A DNA stretch of 20,115 bases from Gammaproteobacteria bacterium (GCA_012270695.1 JAAXHV010000088.1:1-20115); one strand, 5' to 3'. Shown: positions 5,905-14,501, counted from the stretch's first letter. The notes: generated by a model from the sequence alone, not told the origin. Made by a program: numbers and translations.

Positions 5905-8681
5905 TTTTTTACCATCTCTATTTCATTACCAAGCAGCGTTTTCACTTTTATAGGCCAGTTATGTGTCCAGTTATCAAATTCGACCTCGTAAGCACGCTTA
6001 CCATTTTCCTTATGAACAAAAACTATTGTTCCTTCTTCTCCCGCGTGTAATCCTTCTTTTTCATAAACGTGGGTATTGAGCCTAACCACATCCAGTTCTC
6101 TGTATGTAGAAGTAACCAAATCCTCTGCATCGCCAGACGACAAGATTTCAGCATCCAGACGGGAGCGATAACCTTCAAGTTTTTCTCTCCGGAGTTTTTC
6201 AAAAAACACCGCAAAATCCTGTGGTGTCAGCATATTGAATTGATAGCAAACGTCTTTTTTCGAATCTTTAAGCCATCTGTTCAGCCGTTCAAAATGTGCG
6301 ATTGCATATTCATGTTTTTTGATATTTTCCAATGAGGGATCATCAATTTCCGAATCGTCTTTGATTTCAACAACAAAGACCCATTTCCCCTGTTTTATAA
6401 AGAAATCAGGACTGAACGCGCCGCGTCTGATGTGGGGCGAGCCTTTCTTTCTGCTTGTTGCTTTTGACCAAGCATACTCCACGGAATAAAACCCGGTTGC
6501 GGTATTTTTTATCCACCCATCTACGGTTGCAGCGTTCCTGTGATTGCATAATCCCCGTACAAACCGGCGTTCTGGATTGCTGTCGGCTATGACGAGATTA
6601 ACGGGAGTCTTGAAGTCGTAGTTATTGGAAACAGTGGATGCGCGCCCGGCGTAATTTCCGTCTTCGTCGGTCAATTCATGAAAGAAATCCCTTTGTTCCT
6701 GCGGCAGGTATGTTTCACAATCAGAACGATAGAATACTGATTTGTCCCTGCTTAACTCAGCTGCACTGCAACTGTCTTTCTGACGATCTTTTGTGTTTAT
6801 TCTCACAAGTCCCTTAGTCAGAGTATCATAAGAAACCCGACGAGATACTTTTCGGCGCAGCACTCCAAGCGATTGAAGGAGTTTCTGCCGCGCCTCCTCC
6901 GGTATCTGATTCTCATCAATCCGGGAGCGATTAACCGACTCTCTCACGACTTTCTCCAACCGACTTAGAGAATAACGGTCAGCATACCGAGTGCGTTTTT
7001 CAGGATCTGTTTCAATAGCAGTTTCTCTGTCAACTGCTTCCAATGCCTGGTGCATATACCTGGCGATTTCTATCACCGTGAAGGTCTTGTGCCTGATCGT
7101 TAAGGTTTCCTCCCGTCTTTTGCCGCCGACCCTGTCGAATTGTATTTGTGCCGGTTCCTCTGCTGGTAGTGAAGGTAAATCAACATAGCCGCGCTCGAAC
7201 AGGTTAAACTCATCACTCTGGTTTATCTCCCTGGACATTTTATTTTTTTCATAGTCCAGATTGTGTAATTCAAAATGATGATCGGACTCAGGCAAGGTCA
7301 TCGAAGAGACGCGTTTTTCTATTTCCAGAATTTCATCCACCAGACTTTTTATGCGAGGCGCCCAAGCGTCATGATTGAAAACGGTGACGATGGGCTGTGG
7401 CCCTTCCCAGCATTCGGGGACTCTCAAGCCGCGCCCCAAAACCTGGGCAATAAGCAGCTTACTGTTAAAAGCGCGTTCCTCGTGCGGAATGATCTGAAAC
7501 ACGTTCTTGACGTCCCAGCCCTCAGTCAACATCGATACCGAGATAATCCACTCCACTTTGGATTGAGGATTATCCACCGTTGCAAGACGCGCTACGTTCC
7601 GTTGATGCTTATCGGATGAAGTAACGGCAATAACTTTCTCATTGGCCTGCCCAGCCGAAATTTCTTCTTCCTGTTGCAAAAAAGTGCTCAGTTCCTCCGC
7701 CACATCGTCACACTTGCTGATGGTATTGGTAACGACAATGGTCAGCGGGCGAATACCTTGTTTCCTCAACCTGCTGAAAACATTTTTATGCCGCTGGTAT
7801 ATCAACTGCCATTTCTCGTCAGGGTCGTACAACGTCGGGGCTTCTGCAACGTACTCAATATCTTTTACCCTGCGTTCCTCTATTGCCTGGCGCAGCGAGT
7901 AACGGTTTATCACGTCAGCAAAGTATTGGTTTTTAACGTAACAGGTCCCGGAAACCCCAACTATGCGCCGGAAGCCAAAGTCTTCATCCGTCAAAAACTC
8001 CTTCCATTTGCGTAGGTCGCCTGGAGCAGAGGAGACGTGATGCGCTTCGTCATTGAGGATGAGCGTTCTTTTCCCTCTGCCACGTAAACTGTCCCGTATA
8101 GATGATTTCACGTGCTTTAATACCGCGTGATAATTCTCTACACATAGGGAACCCTCAATAATGGTCTCCGAAGCATTGATGATTTTCGGAGAAACATATT
8201 CGGCATCAGCCGGCATTGTCGATTGCAAATCGGCGTCCGCGGCGAGGCTTTTGAACTTGTCAGTCAATCCACGTTCTATCGTGTTGGAGGGACACAGGGT
8301 TAAAACCCGATCCACCAGACCCTCCGCAAGCAAAATCGCTGCAATCCCGTAAAGGACGTAACTCTTACCGGTGCCTGTCGCTAAATCCAGGGAGCAGGAA
8401 AGCAGACCGGGAAATTGCAGTTTGCTCTCCATAGCCTCCCAGGAACCGTATATCTCTCCCAACTTCGGGTAGTCGTCAAAATTTTCATGAGCGAGAGAGC
8501 GCAGGTCAGAGTACTTGTAGCCCGTCAAAAAGCGAAGGGCGGTAAATATCGCCTCTTTCTGGTATTCGCGGTCAGCGCAGAGTTCATCCACGAAAGCATC
8601 ATATCTGCCCTCATCCCAATCATTCGGGTCTATATGTTTTGATACTTTCAGGACAAGGTCTTCGTTACGTGTCTTATTCAC
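5892..8681 (-). CDS. res: type III restriction enzyme Res subunit with a C-terminal DUF4926-like domain
   Basis: ATP-dependent translocase and nuclease that works with Mod to cut unmethylated foreign DNA (family knowledge). The 929-residue protein has Walker A ATGTGKS (101-107), DEAH (211-214), motif III SGT (244-246) and motif VI QVLGRGLR (413-420) of superfamily 2 helicases. A PD-(D/E)XK nuclease follows: D759 in FSPDF, then E772-I-K774 in VEIKDD. All catalytic residues are present, so it should be active. Beyond the nuclease, residues 861-926 (ELDVVRL, GEEGTIVFVH, AYEVEF) form an extra domain that resembles DUF4926 and is not part of typical Res proteins. The start is GTG at 8681, with AAGGAA 6 bp upstream. 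It lies 31 bp after mod and overlaps the DUF6883-like gene by 13 bp. Confidence 0.92.
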   Translation of the reverse strand: MNKTRNEDLVLKVSKHIDPNDWDEGRYDAFVDELCADREYQKEAIFTALRFLTGYKYSDLRSLAHENFDDYPKLGEIYGSWEAMESKLQFPGLLSCSLDLATGTGKSYVLYGIAAILLAEGLVDRVLTLCPSNTIERGLTDKFKSLAADADLQSTMPADAEYVSPKIINASETIIEGSLCVENYHAVLKHVKSSIRDSLRGRGKRTLILNDEAHHVSSAPGDLRKWKEFLTDEDFGFRRIVGVSGTCYVKNQYFADVINRYSLRQAIEERRVKDIEYVAEAPTLYDPDEKWQLIYQRHKNVFSRLRKQGIRPLTIVVTNTISKCDDVAEELSTFLQQEEEISAGQANEKVIAVTSSDKHQRNVARLATVDNPQSKVEWIISVSMLTEGWDVKNVFQIIPHEERAFNSKLLIAQVLGRGLRVPECWEGPQPIVTVFNHDAWAPRIKSLVDEILEIEKRVSSMTLPESDHHFELHNLDYEKNKMSREINQSDEFNLFERGYVDLPSLPAEEPAQIQFDRVGGKRREETLTIRHKTFTVIEIARYMHQALEAVDRETAIETDPEKRTRYADRYSLSRLEKVVRESVNRSRIDENQIPEEARQKLLQSLGVLRRKVSRRVSYDTLTKGLVRINTKDRQKDSCSAAELSRDKSVFYRSDCETYLPQEQRDFFHELTDEDGNYAGRASTVSNNYDFKTPVNLVIADSNPERRFVRGLCNHRNAATVDGWIKNTATGFYSVEYAWSKATSRKKGSPHIRRGAFSPDFFIKQGKWVFVVEIKDDSEIDDPSLENIKKHEYAIAHFERLNRWLKDSKKDVCYQFNMLTPQDFAVFFEKLRREKLEGYRSRLDAEILSSGDAEDLVTSTYRELDVVRLNTHVYEKEGLHAGEEGTIVFVHKENGKRAYEVEFDNWTHNWPIKVKTLLGNEIEMVKKWSG

Positions 8682-8712
8682 GGTTATTTCCTTGCGTCCT
8701 CACGCTGCTTTT

Positions 8713-10722
8713 TCAGTCTTTGGCAGCCGGTTTTCCATCCCGGAAATCCTTTGCTTTTATCAATTCCCGCGCTTCATTGCCATAAATATCGATAAAAATA
8801 GCCATCACATCTTCACCGGGATTTTCACACGAAAAAAAGGCCGTCCAATTATCCTTGCTCAGAGTATCCGCATAAAATACTTCATCAAACTCAAAAATAC
8901 TTTTGGCAGAGTCATAATCATAGTCCAGCATCAGCATCGAAAGGGTTTCCCTGTTTTCTTCTATTTTCATCGCTTCGGGAATGGTAGCCTCACTCTTAAA
9001 GGTTTCAATTTTGATGAAGGCGCTGTCAAATAAATCACCCTTCCTTTTTTTCGCGCCGACCGAGTATTTGAGCTTGGGGCGACGGTTGAAATCAAATCCG
9101 ACCGCCTCCACGGTGTCATTTACGGCTGTCTCATTATCAGGTTGGTGCAAGGCAGTAAAGTCTCGTCGATGCAATTCATTGATGATTGAGTACGGAATGC
9201 GAAGCGCGTAATACCGCGTATCACCGCAGTCAACATAATCCTGAAAAAAACCAAACGACAAGGCAGGCGCAATCAGGAACATATACCCACCAACCATCTT
9301 CCCGACATTTGAATGGAGATCCTGAATCGTTTCTTCCGTAATCACACCCTCTTTTCTCAAATCCTGCGGGTTATAAACCAGGACGCTTTTACCCCTGAGC
9401 TTTCCATCCATCCGGATACCACCGATTTTGTGGGGTTCTTCTCGGCACTGGAACAATTGCAACACAAAGCGCCGCCAATTTTTACTCGGCTCTTCAGCCA
9501 ATTTCTCTAACTCGTAAAGGCCAGCATTAAATACAGCAAATGCTTTGGATTGCAGGGGCGCTCCTTTATTCCCAATCTTCTGCCGCAGGTTAAGCATTCT
9601 TTTTTGTGTCGTATAAATCGCCAACTTGCCACAATCACAACCGATCCAGCGACGCTCAAGTTTTTCAGCAACCGCAATAGTGGTACCGGAACCAAGAAAG
9701 AAGTCAGCGACGAGATCACCTTTGCTAGATGATGCTTTGATGATACGCTCAAGAAGCGCTTCACTTTTTTCAGTTGGATAGCCATTTCTGAATGAATAAC
9801 CTGTTAAATCTGACCAATTTGTTCCCTTTACTTCAAAAGTCCTGATAACAAGATATTCCGGTTTTCCAGTGCGAGGATTTATCCGTAGCCTGCCGTCTTT
9901 GATCAGTTTGTCAGCCCTCTCTTTGGAATTCATCCAATGTCTGCCACTTGGAGGTTTCATTCCAAAAAGTTCGTAATCCATTGTAGGACGGATATCCGGC
10001 GCATCGAAAGCATGCCATCTAGGCTCCTTATTTAATTGAGCTTTAGGAAGGTCAACTTTTGTATTCTCAGTTTTTGAAATAAAGAGTATGTTGTCTAAAT
10101 CTATATTCAATGATCTGGATTTTGAGCGTTCGCTTACATTTTTTTTAATTCTGCTTACAAAAATCTCGTTTCTAAAATTATCTTTCCCAAACACCTCATC
10201 AATCAAAATACGAACGTAAGAATTCATCCGCCAATCCAGGTGTACATAAACGCTTCCGTCGTCGGAGAGTAATTCTCTAATTAATATCAATCGCTTACGA
10301 AGAAACTCAAGGAATTCGCCGGCAGCCAGCTTGTCTTGGTAAGCTGGCGCCCCACCGGTTCCCTGCATCTCCCTTTTTGTAGAAAATGGCGGATCGATAT
10401 AAACAAGCCTGATACCGGGTGTCCCGTCGGCATTGCATAATTTACCGCTTTTCCTGTCTTCCAAAAGCGACTTCATCACCTGCAAGTTATCGCCGAATAT
10501 CAGTTTGTTATGCCAATCCCTACCATCCTTACCAAACAGCTTGGTTTGCTGTAGTGGGACGGACATGGTCTCCGCCAGTACATCCTCTTCCCTCGTCTTG
10601 CCGTCATAGACAAGCTCGCATTCCCGTCTTTGATTAGGAAATACAACGGAAGCCCAATCCGAGGAAAGCATTTCTCCGCTTTCAAGAATTTCGATTATTC
10701 TTTTCCGTTCTTCGTCTTTCAT
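8713..10722 (-). CDS. mod: type III DNA methyltransferase Mod subunit (beta class, adenine-N6 expected)
   Basis: The 669-residue protein methylates the recognition site and supplies sequence specificity for the Res complex (family knowledge). Motif IV DPPF is at 110-113 and the AdoMet-binding motif I, DFFLGSGTT, is at 340-348. Motif IV before motif I is the beta-class order usual for type III Mod. The target-recognition region should lie between them (about 185-300). Its coding stretch around 10020-10170 is markedly AT-rich and includes a run of eight A on the coding strand at 10139-10146. A C-terminal part of about 280 residues (390-669) probably serves dimer and Res contacts. The ATG overlaps the radC stop in an ATGA (10719-10722), so translation is coupled to radC. 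The recognition sequence cannot be read from the protein. Confidence 0.93.
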   Translation of the reverse strand: MKDEERKRIIEILESGEMLSSDWASVVFPNQRRECELVYDGKTREEDVLAETMSVPLQQTKLFGKDGRDWHNKLIFGDNLQVMKSLLEDRKSGKLCNADGTPGIRLVYIDPPFSTKREMQGTGGAPAYQDKLAAGEFLEFLRKRLILIRELLSDDGSVYVHLDWRMNSYVRILIDEVFGKDNFRNEIFVSRIKKNVSERSKSRSLNIDLDNILFISKTENTKVDLPKAQLNKEPRWHAFDAPDIRPTMDYELFGMKPPSGRHWMNSKERADKLIKDGRLRINPRTGKPEYLVIRTFEVKGTNWSDLTGYSFRNGYPTEKSEALLERIIKASSSKGDLVADFFLGSGTTIAVAEKLERRWIGCDCGKLAIYTTQKRMLNLRQKIGNKGAPLQSKAFAVFNAGLYELEKLAEEPSKNWRRFVLQLFQCREEPHKIGGIRMDGKLRGKSVLVYNPQDLRKEGVITEETIQDLHSNVGKMVGGYMFLIAPALSFGFFQDYVDCGDTRYYALRIPYSIINELHRRDFTALHQPDNETAVNDTVEAVGFDFNRRPKLKYSVGAKKRKGDLFDSAFIKIETFKSEATIPEAMKIEENRETLSMLMLDYDYDSAKSIFEFDEVFYADTLSKDNWTAFFSCENPGEDVMAIFIDIYGNEARELIKAKDFRDGKPAAKD

Positions 10723-11483
10723 TTATCTGCTCTTGACAACCTCGCCGAACTCTTGGTTGTTCCTGGAGCAAGACACTCCAATTCCAATTCATCCAAAAGC
10801 CCGGTATCGGCAAAACTATAAAACACCTCTCCGCCGATAACCAGATGATCCAATACTTTTATATTCAGAGGGCGAGTCGAAGCAATCAGGTCTTTGGTCA
10901 ATAACCGGTCAGACTCGCTTGGTTTCGTATCACCGGAAGGATGATTATGGGCAGCGATGATGGCGTTTGCGTTAACCTGCAAGGCGTTTGCAACAATTTG
11001 ACGCAAAGAGACGTGAACCTTTGTCGCATCACCTCGTGCGATCAATATATCACTGAGCAATACGTTACGCCTATTCAGGTACAAGACACGAAAGTGCTCT
11101 TCTGGCAACGCCCTCAACCGGTCAAGCAGATACTCTCCAGCCTGTTTGGTACTTGTGATTTTCTGTCTTTGCTCCTCTGACACAAGTCTGCTCCGCCGCG
11201 CGATTTCCATTGCTGCCGTCAACTGTGCCGCCTTTGCCTCCTTAAGTCCTTTTATTTCCAGCAGTGCCAAGGTAGGAGCTTCCACCATTGCTCTGAGTGA
11301 GCCAAACCTTTCCAATAACTGACGCGCCAAATCCACTGCGCTTAGTCCGCGTACCCCAACCCTTAAAAGGATAGCTATCAGTTCAGCATCCGTAAGCGCT
11401 TCCGCTCCCCGTTTGAGCAAACGTTCTCGCGGACGCTCCTCTTCAGGCCAGGAAGAAATTCCCTTTCTCAGCTTCATATCCAT
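10719..11483 (-). CDS. radC: RadC family JAB/MPN-domain protein
   Basis: The 254-residue protein is full length for RadC. It has an N-terminal helix-hairpin-helix region (about 20-100, with ERLLKRGAEALTDAELIAIL and LLEIKGL) and a C-terminal JAB1/MPN metal site: H179, H181, S183 and D192 of HNHPSG...SESD, with E128 or E129 as the likely acid. The old label of DNA repair protein is not well supported for the family, which is often found on mobile elements; its true activity is unsettled. It is the first gene of the cassette and shares an ATGA with mod. Two starts are possible: ATG 11483, or ATG 11477, which sits at better spacing (8 bp) from a GGAAA. A candidate promoter lies about 140 bp upstream. 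Confidence 0.93.
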   Translation of the reverse strand: MDMKLRKGISSWPEEERPRERLLKRGAEALTDAELIAILLRVGVRGLSAVDLARQLLERFGSLRAMVEAPTLALLEIKGLKEAKAAQLTAAMEIARRSRLVSEEQRQKITSTKQAGEYLLDRLRALPEEHFRVLYLNRRNVLLSDILIARGDATKVHVSLRQIVANALQVNANAIIAAHNHPSGDTKPSESDRLLTKDLIASTRPLNIKVLDHLVIGGEVFYSFADTGLLDELELECLAPGTTKSSARLSRADK

Positions 11484-11628
11484 TATTTCCAGTTATCAAA
11501 AATATTCCAAAACAAAACCACTTGTTGCGCTTTGACTTGAAACCGCCACATCATTATGGCTAGTGAGGCCGAACTAAAGAGAGGGGCGGACCCTGCCATT
11601 ACTTCCTTGAATCATCCAAACTAAGGTT

Positions 11629-11634
11629 ATTATA
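11629..11634 (-). promoter_or_regulatory. extended -10 promoter element for the radC-mod-res operon
   Basis: The minus strand reads TGTTATAAT, a perfect TATAAT with the TGn extension. The hexamer expected 17 bp upstream (about 11652-11657) is GCTCAC, not TTGACA-like, so the extension or an activator would have to compensate. Transcription would start near 11622, leaving a leader of about 140 bases before radC. Confidence 0.55.
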
Positions 11635-11658
11635 ACATAAAGAAATCATTTGTGAGCC

Positions 11659-11678
11659 CATCACCACACCATCACCAC
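11659..11678 (-). repeat. two 9-bp direct repeats upstream of the radC promoter
   Basis: GTGGTGATG occurs twice on the minus strand, at 11670-11678 and 11659-11667, with a repeat period of 11 bp, close to one helical turn. The pair lies just upstream of where the missing -35 element should be, at about -37 to -56 from the predicted start. That placement fits an activator or repressor site, but the bound protein is unknown. Confidence 0.5.
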
Positions 11679-11771
11679 TGCCCCCTTTCCTCTAAAGGTT
11701 ATCCGGACTGACTAACATTTTGAAGAAGCGTGTATGGGTGATTTCGCACAGGAGCCCGTATTCTTGTTGGG

Positions 11772-13289
11772 CTACACCATATTCGACAGGTCGTTGAGGA
11801 CGTCATCCACAAGGGTGCGGGACTGTTTGGCTGAATCGCTGCGCTGTATCGATAAATTGGACAGGTAGTCTTCGCTCACGTCTCCGGTTATGTATTCACC
11901 GGTAAAGACGGACATTTCAAACCGGTTGATGCTCGGATTCCCCTCTTTTGCCGCCTCTACCAGGTCCTCCACTTCCTGGTAGATCAGCCAGTCAGCGCCG
12001 ATTGCCGCGCACACTTCTGCTTCAGTCTTGCCATGAGCGACCAACTCATCAGGGGTCGGTATGTCAATACCGTAAACGTTGGGATACAGGACCGGTGGCG
12101 CGGCCGAGGCAAAATACACTTTTGCCGCGCCCGCATCCCGGGCCATTTGGATGATCTCTCCGGAAGTGGTGCCGCGCACGATGGAATCGTCCACCAGCAG
12201 CACGTTCTTGCCGCGGAACTCCAGTTCAATCGCATTCAGTTTCTGCCTTACGGACTTTTTTCTGACGCTCTGTCCGGGCATGATGAAGGTGCGGGGTATG
12301 TACCTGTTCTTGATAAATCCTTCGCGGTATTTAACGCCCAGTTCATAGGCCAGGGGCAGCGCCGCGGTGCGTCCCGTGTCCGGGATCGGGATCACCACGT
12401 CGATATCATGTTGCGGGCGCAGCCTTAATATCTTCGCCGCCAGCGCCTCCCCCATGCGTAAACGGGTCTTGTACACGGAAATATTATCAATAACGGAATC
12501 CGGCCTGGCCAGGTACACGTATTCAAAGATACAAGGCGTATGCTGCGGGTGTTCCACACACTGATCTGAAAACAACTCACCCTGTTCACTGATGAATATC
12601 GCCTCTCCCGGCCCTATATCGCGAACCACGCTGAAATCCAGGGCGTCCATAGCCACACTTTCGGAGGCAACGACAAATTCCCTGCCCCTGTCAGTGGTGC
12701 GCTCACCATAGATAATCGGACGAATGCCAAACTGGTCGCGGAAGGCGAGGACACCGACACCGGAAATCAATGCAACGGCAGAATATCCGCCGCGACAGCG
12801 CTTGTGTAACCTGCGCACGGCCGAAAATATATCACGAGGCGTCAGGTCTTTTTTCAGTTTACCGATGTGTTGCAATTCAAAAGCAAGGATATTCAGCAAA
12901 ACCTCGGAATCCGATTCCGTATTTATGTGTCTTAATTCATCCATGATGAGATCCCGTTTAAGCTCTTCACTGTTCGTGAGATTACCGTTATGAGCCAGGG
13001 CAATCCCGTAGGGCGAGTTGACATAAAACGGCTGTGCCTCAGAAGAGGATGAGCATCCCGCAGTGGGATACCTGATATGGCCGATGCCCATGTTGCCCCT
13101 GAGGTTAAGCATCTGGCGGGAATTAAAGACATCCCTGACGAGACCGTTGTTTTTGCATAGATAAAGCCGGGCGTTGTCACTGGTAACGATACCAGCCGCA
13201 TCCTGCCCCCTGTGCTGCAGGATCGTCAGCCCGTCGAACAGCGCCTGGTTGACGTTTGACCTGGCAACGATGCCGATGATGCCACACAT
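11772..13289 (-). CDS. purF: amidophosphoribosyltransferase
   Basis: Makes 5-phosphoribosylamine from PRPP and glutamine, the committed step of purine synthesis. The 505-residue protein starts MCGIIGI, so Cys2 becomes the N-terminal nucleophile of the class II glutamine amidotransferase domain (about 1-235). The phosphoribosyltransferase domain follows, with the PRPP loop VLLVDDSIVRGTT at 363-375. No N-terminal propeptide is seen before the cysteine, as in E. coli-type PurF. Length matches E. coli PurF (505). The ATG at 13289 is fixed by the required Cys2. It lies 53 bp after cvpA, a pairing conserved in proteobacteria. It is the last gene of the housekeeping block; the restriction cassette follows on the same strand. 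Confidence 0.98.
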   Translation of the reverse strand: MCGIIGIVARSNVNQALFDGLTILQHRGQDAAGIVTSDNARLYLCKNNGLVRDVFNSRQMLNLRGNMGIGHIRYPTAGCSSSSEAQPFYVNSPYGIALAHNGNLTNSEELKRDLIMDELRHINTESDSEVLLNILAFELQHIGKLKKDLTPRDIFSAVRRLHKRCRGGYSAVALISGVGVLAFRDQFGIRPIIYGERTTDRGREFVVASESVAMDALDFSVVRDIGPGEAIFISEQGELFSDQCVEHPQHTPCIFEYVYLARPDSVIDNISVYKTRLRMGEALAAKILRLRPQHDIDVVIPIPDTGRTAALPLAYELGVKYREGFIKNRYIPRTFIMPGQSVRKKSVRQKLNAIELEFRGKNVLLVDDSIVRGTTSGEIIQMARDAGAAKVYFASAAPPVLYPNVYGIDIPTPDELVAHGKTEAEVCAAIGADWLIYQEVEDLVEAAKEGNPSINRFEMSVFTGEYITGDVSEDYLSNLSIQRSDSAKQSRTLVDDVLNDLSNMV

Positions 13290-13342
13290 TTTCTCTATTT
13301 ATCCGCAGCTGAACGGGCTAGTATAGTCATAGTACCAGGGTG

Positions 13343-13849
13343 CTATTCTCCTGCCGGAAGCGCTTCGTAACGGTGATAAACCGCGATATCTTCCGAAAGA
13401 AAGCGCTGACCCCAGACGCAGACACGCTGGAACGGTTCAATCAGAACAGCCTCATGCCACCATTCATGTTTTGATATCGCCGTGAATCCGGCCAGGAAAA
13501 CAAGGATGGCAATTATCGCGCCGCCCAGCCCAATCCCAAAGAAAAAACCCAGCAGCCTGTCGGCGGCGGTCAACCCGGTCCTGCCAAGTAATTTTACGAC
13601 AAAGTATCCCAGGCCCGTGAAGAGTACCAGACTGATAATAAAAACACCGACAAAAGCGATAACATCCCTCAGTACCGGTTCCAGGTAATCAGCCAGCAAG
13701 GGAGAAAAATAACCACTGAACTGAGCTGCCGTCACAACAGCCATGATCCATGCGGCAATTGAAGACAGGACGTTCAATAAACCGTACAGCAATCCCATGA
13801 TTGCAGGCAGGAATACAACTACCAGGATACCAATGTCTACGCCTGCCAC
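13343..13849 (-). CDS. cvpA: CvpA family inner-membrane protein
   Basis: The 168-residue protein has four hydrophobic segments (about 5-25, 27-45, 61-88 and 100-124), and the glycine-rich GFFFGIGLGGAIIAIL near the last of them is typical of CvpA. The family is named for colicin V production in E. coli and is linked to envelope integrity; no biochemical activity is settled. The start is GTG at 13849, backed by an AGGAG 6 bp upstream (13856-13860). It sits between the SPOR-domain gene and purF, the conserved position for cvpA. The hydrophilic C-terminal tail of about 40 residues is probably cytoplasmic. Confidence 0.93.
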   Translation of the reverse strand: MAGVDIGILVVVFLPAIMGLLYGLLNVLSSIAAWIMAVVTAAQFSGYFSPLLADYLEPVLRDVIAFVGVFIISLVLFTGLGYFVVKLLGRTGLTAADRLLGFFFGIGLGGAIIAILVFLAGFTAISKHEWWHEAVLIEPFQRVCVWGQRFLSEDIAVYHRYEALPAGE

Positions 13850-13927
13850 AATCAGCTCCTGGCCCGTATTACCTGAGCTGGCCGGTTGAAATCAAACAGG
13901 TTTGCATATCCGATAAGTGACCGGGTA

Positions 13928-14494
13928 TTACGGGTAGTTCAACACAAAACCATCCAGATTCATGTCCTTTTTTAATTCCGCTTTCAGCTTCAGGGCTTCC
14001 TCACGCAGAACCTCCGGACCTATTCTTACCCGGTACAACAAGGAGCCGTCTCTGGCTTTTACCGGTTCATCGACAACATAGGATCGATATCCGGCTGCTC
14101 GTAATTTATCATCGAGTTTATCGGCATTTCCCCGTGAAAAACTGCCAACCTGTACAACCCATCCGGTCAGACCCTTGTTTTCAATGCCGGCGCCGGCATC
14201 AGCCGCAGCCGGTGTTGGCTCACCCGGGTTTGCGCCCTCGCCGGCATCTGCAGCGTCCGCCTCAACCGGGGCTGGGATTTCTTTCGCATCCTCTTCAACA
14301 GGCAGAATTTCATCCTGCTCCGGGATGGGTATTAACCGTGTCGTGAATGTGTCATCCGGCTTTTCCGGAATATTGGTCGCCGTTATCCCGGTCTCCAGTT
14401 CACGGGTATCATCCAGGAGCAGGGGGATAACGATCACAGCCAGCAAAATCAATACGACCGCCCCGGTAAGTCTTTCTTTGAATCTCTGTTCCAT
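13928..14494 (-). CDS. dedD: DedD-like SPOR domain protein
   Basis: The 188-residue protein has a short cytoplasmic start, one membrane helix (about 11-27), a linker rich in proline, alanine and acidic residues (about 30-107), and a C-terminal SPOR domain (about 108-187; WVVQVGSFSRGNADKL, then YRVRIGP). SPOR domains bind peptidoglycan strands stripped of stem peptides at the division septum, so a role in cell division is expected. It begins 7 bp after folC, and cvpA follows after 78 bp. This folC-dedD-cvpA-purF order is the one known from E. coli and Pseudomonas, and it is the main reason for the symbol, since SPOR proteins are hard to tell apart by sequence. Confidence 0.92.
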   Translation of the reverse strand: MEQRFKERLTGAVVLILLAVIVIPLLLDDTRELETGITATNIPEKPDDTFTTRLIPIPEQDEILPVEEDAKEIPAPVEADAADAGEGANPGEPTPAAADAGAGIENKGLTGWVVQVGSFSRGNADKLDDKLRAAGYRSYVVDEPVKARDGSLLYRVRIGPEVLREEALKLKAELKKDMNLDGFVLNYP

Positions 14495-14501
14495 ACTGTG
14501 G

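Larger units (their letters stand above)
11484..11771. other. purF-radC intergenic region
   Basis: These 288 bases hold a probable minus-strand promoter for the radC operon (-10 at 11629-11634) and a pair of 9-bp direct repeats (11659-11678). A weak hairpin at 11684-11698 lacks a following T run, so no purF terminator can be claimed. No small gene or integration site was recognised. Confidence 0.6.

Noticed and set aside
11684..11698. Hairpin after purF as a terminator
   Set aside because: Five-base-pair stem with no T run on the minus strand; read-through from purF into radC cannot be excluded.
5404..11771. Attachment-site repeats flanking the restriction cassette
   Set aside because: Comparing the two boundary regions by eye gave no shared direct or inverted repeat longer than chance, and no integrase gene is present.
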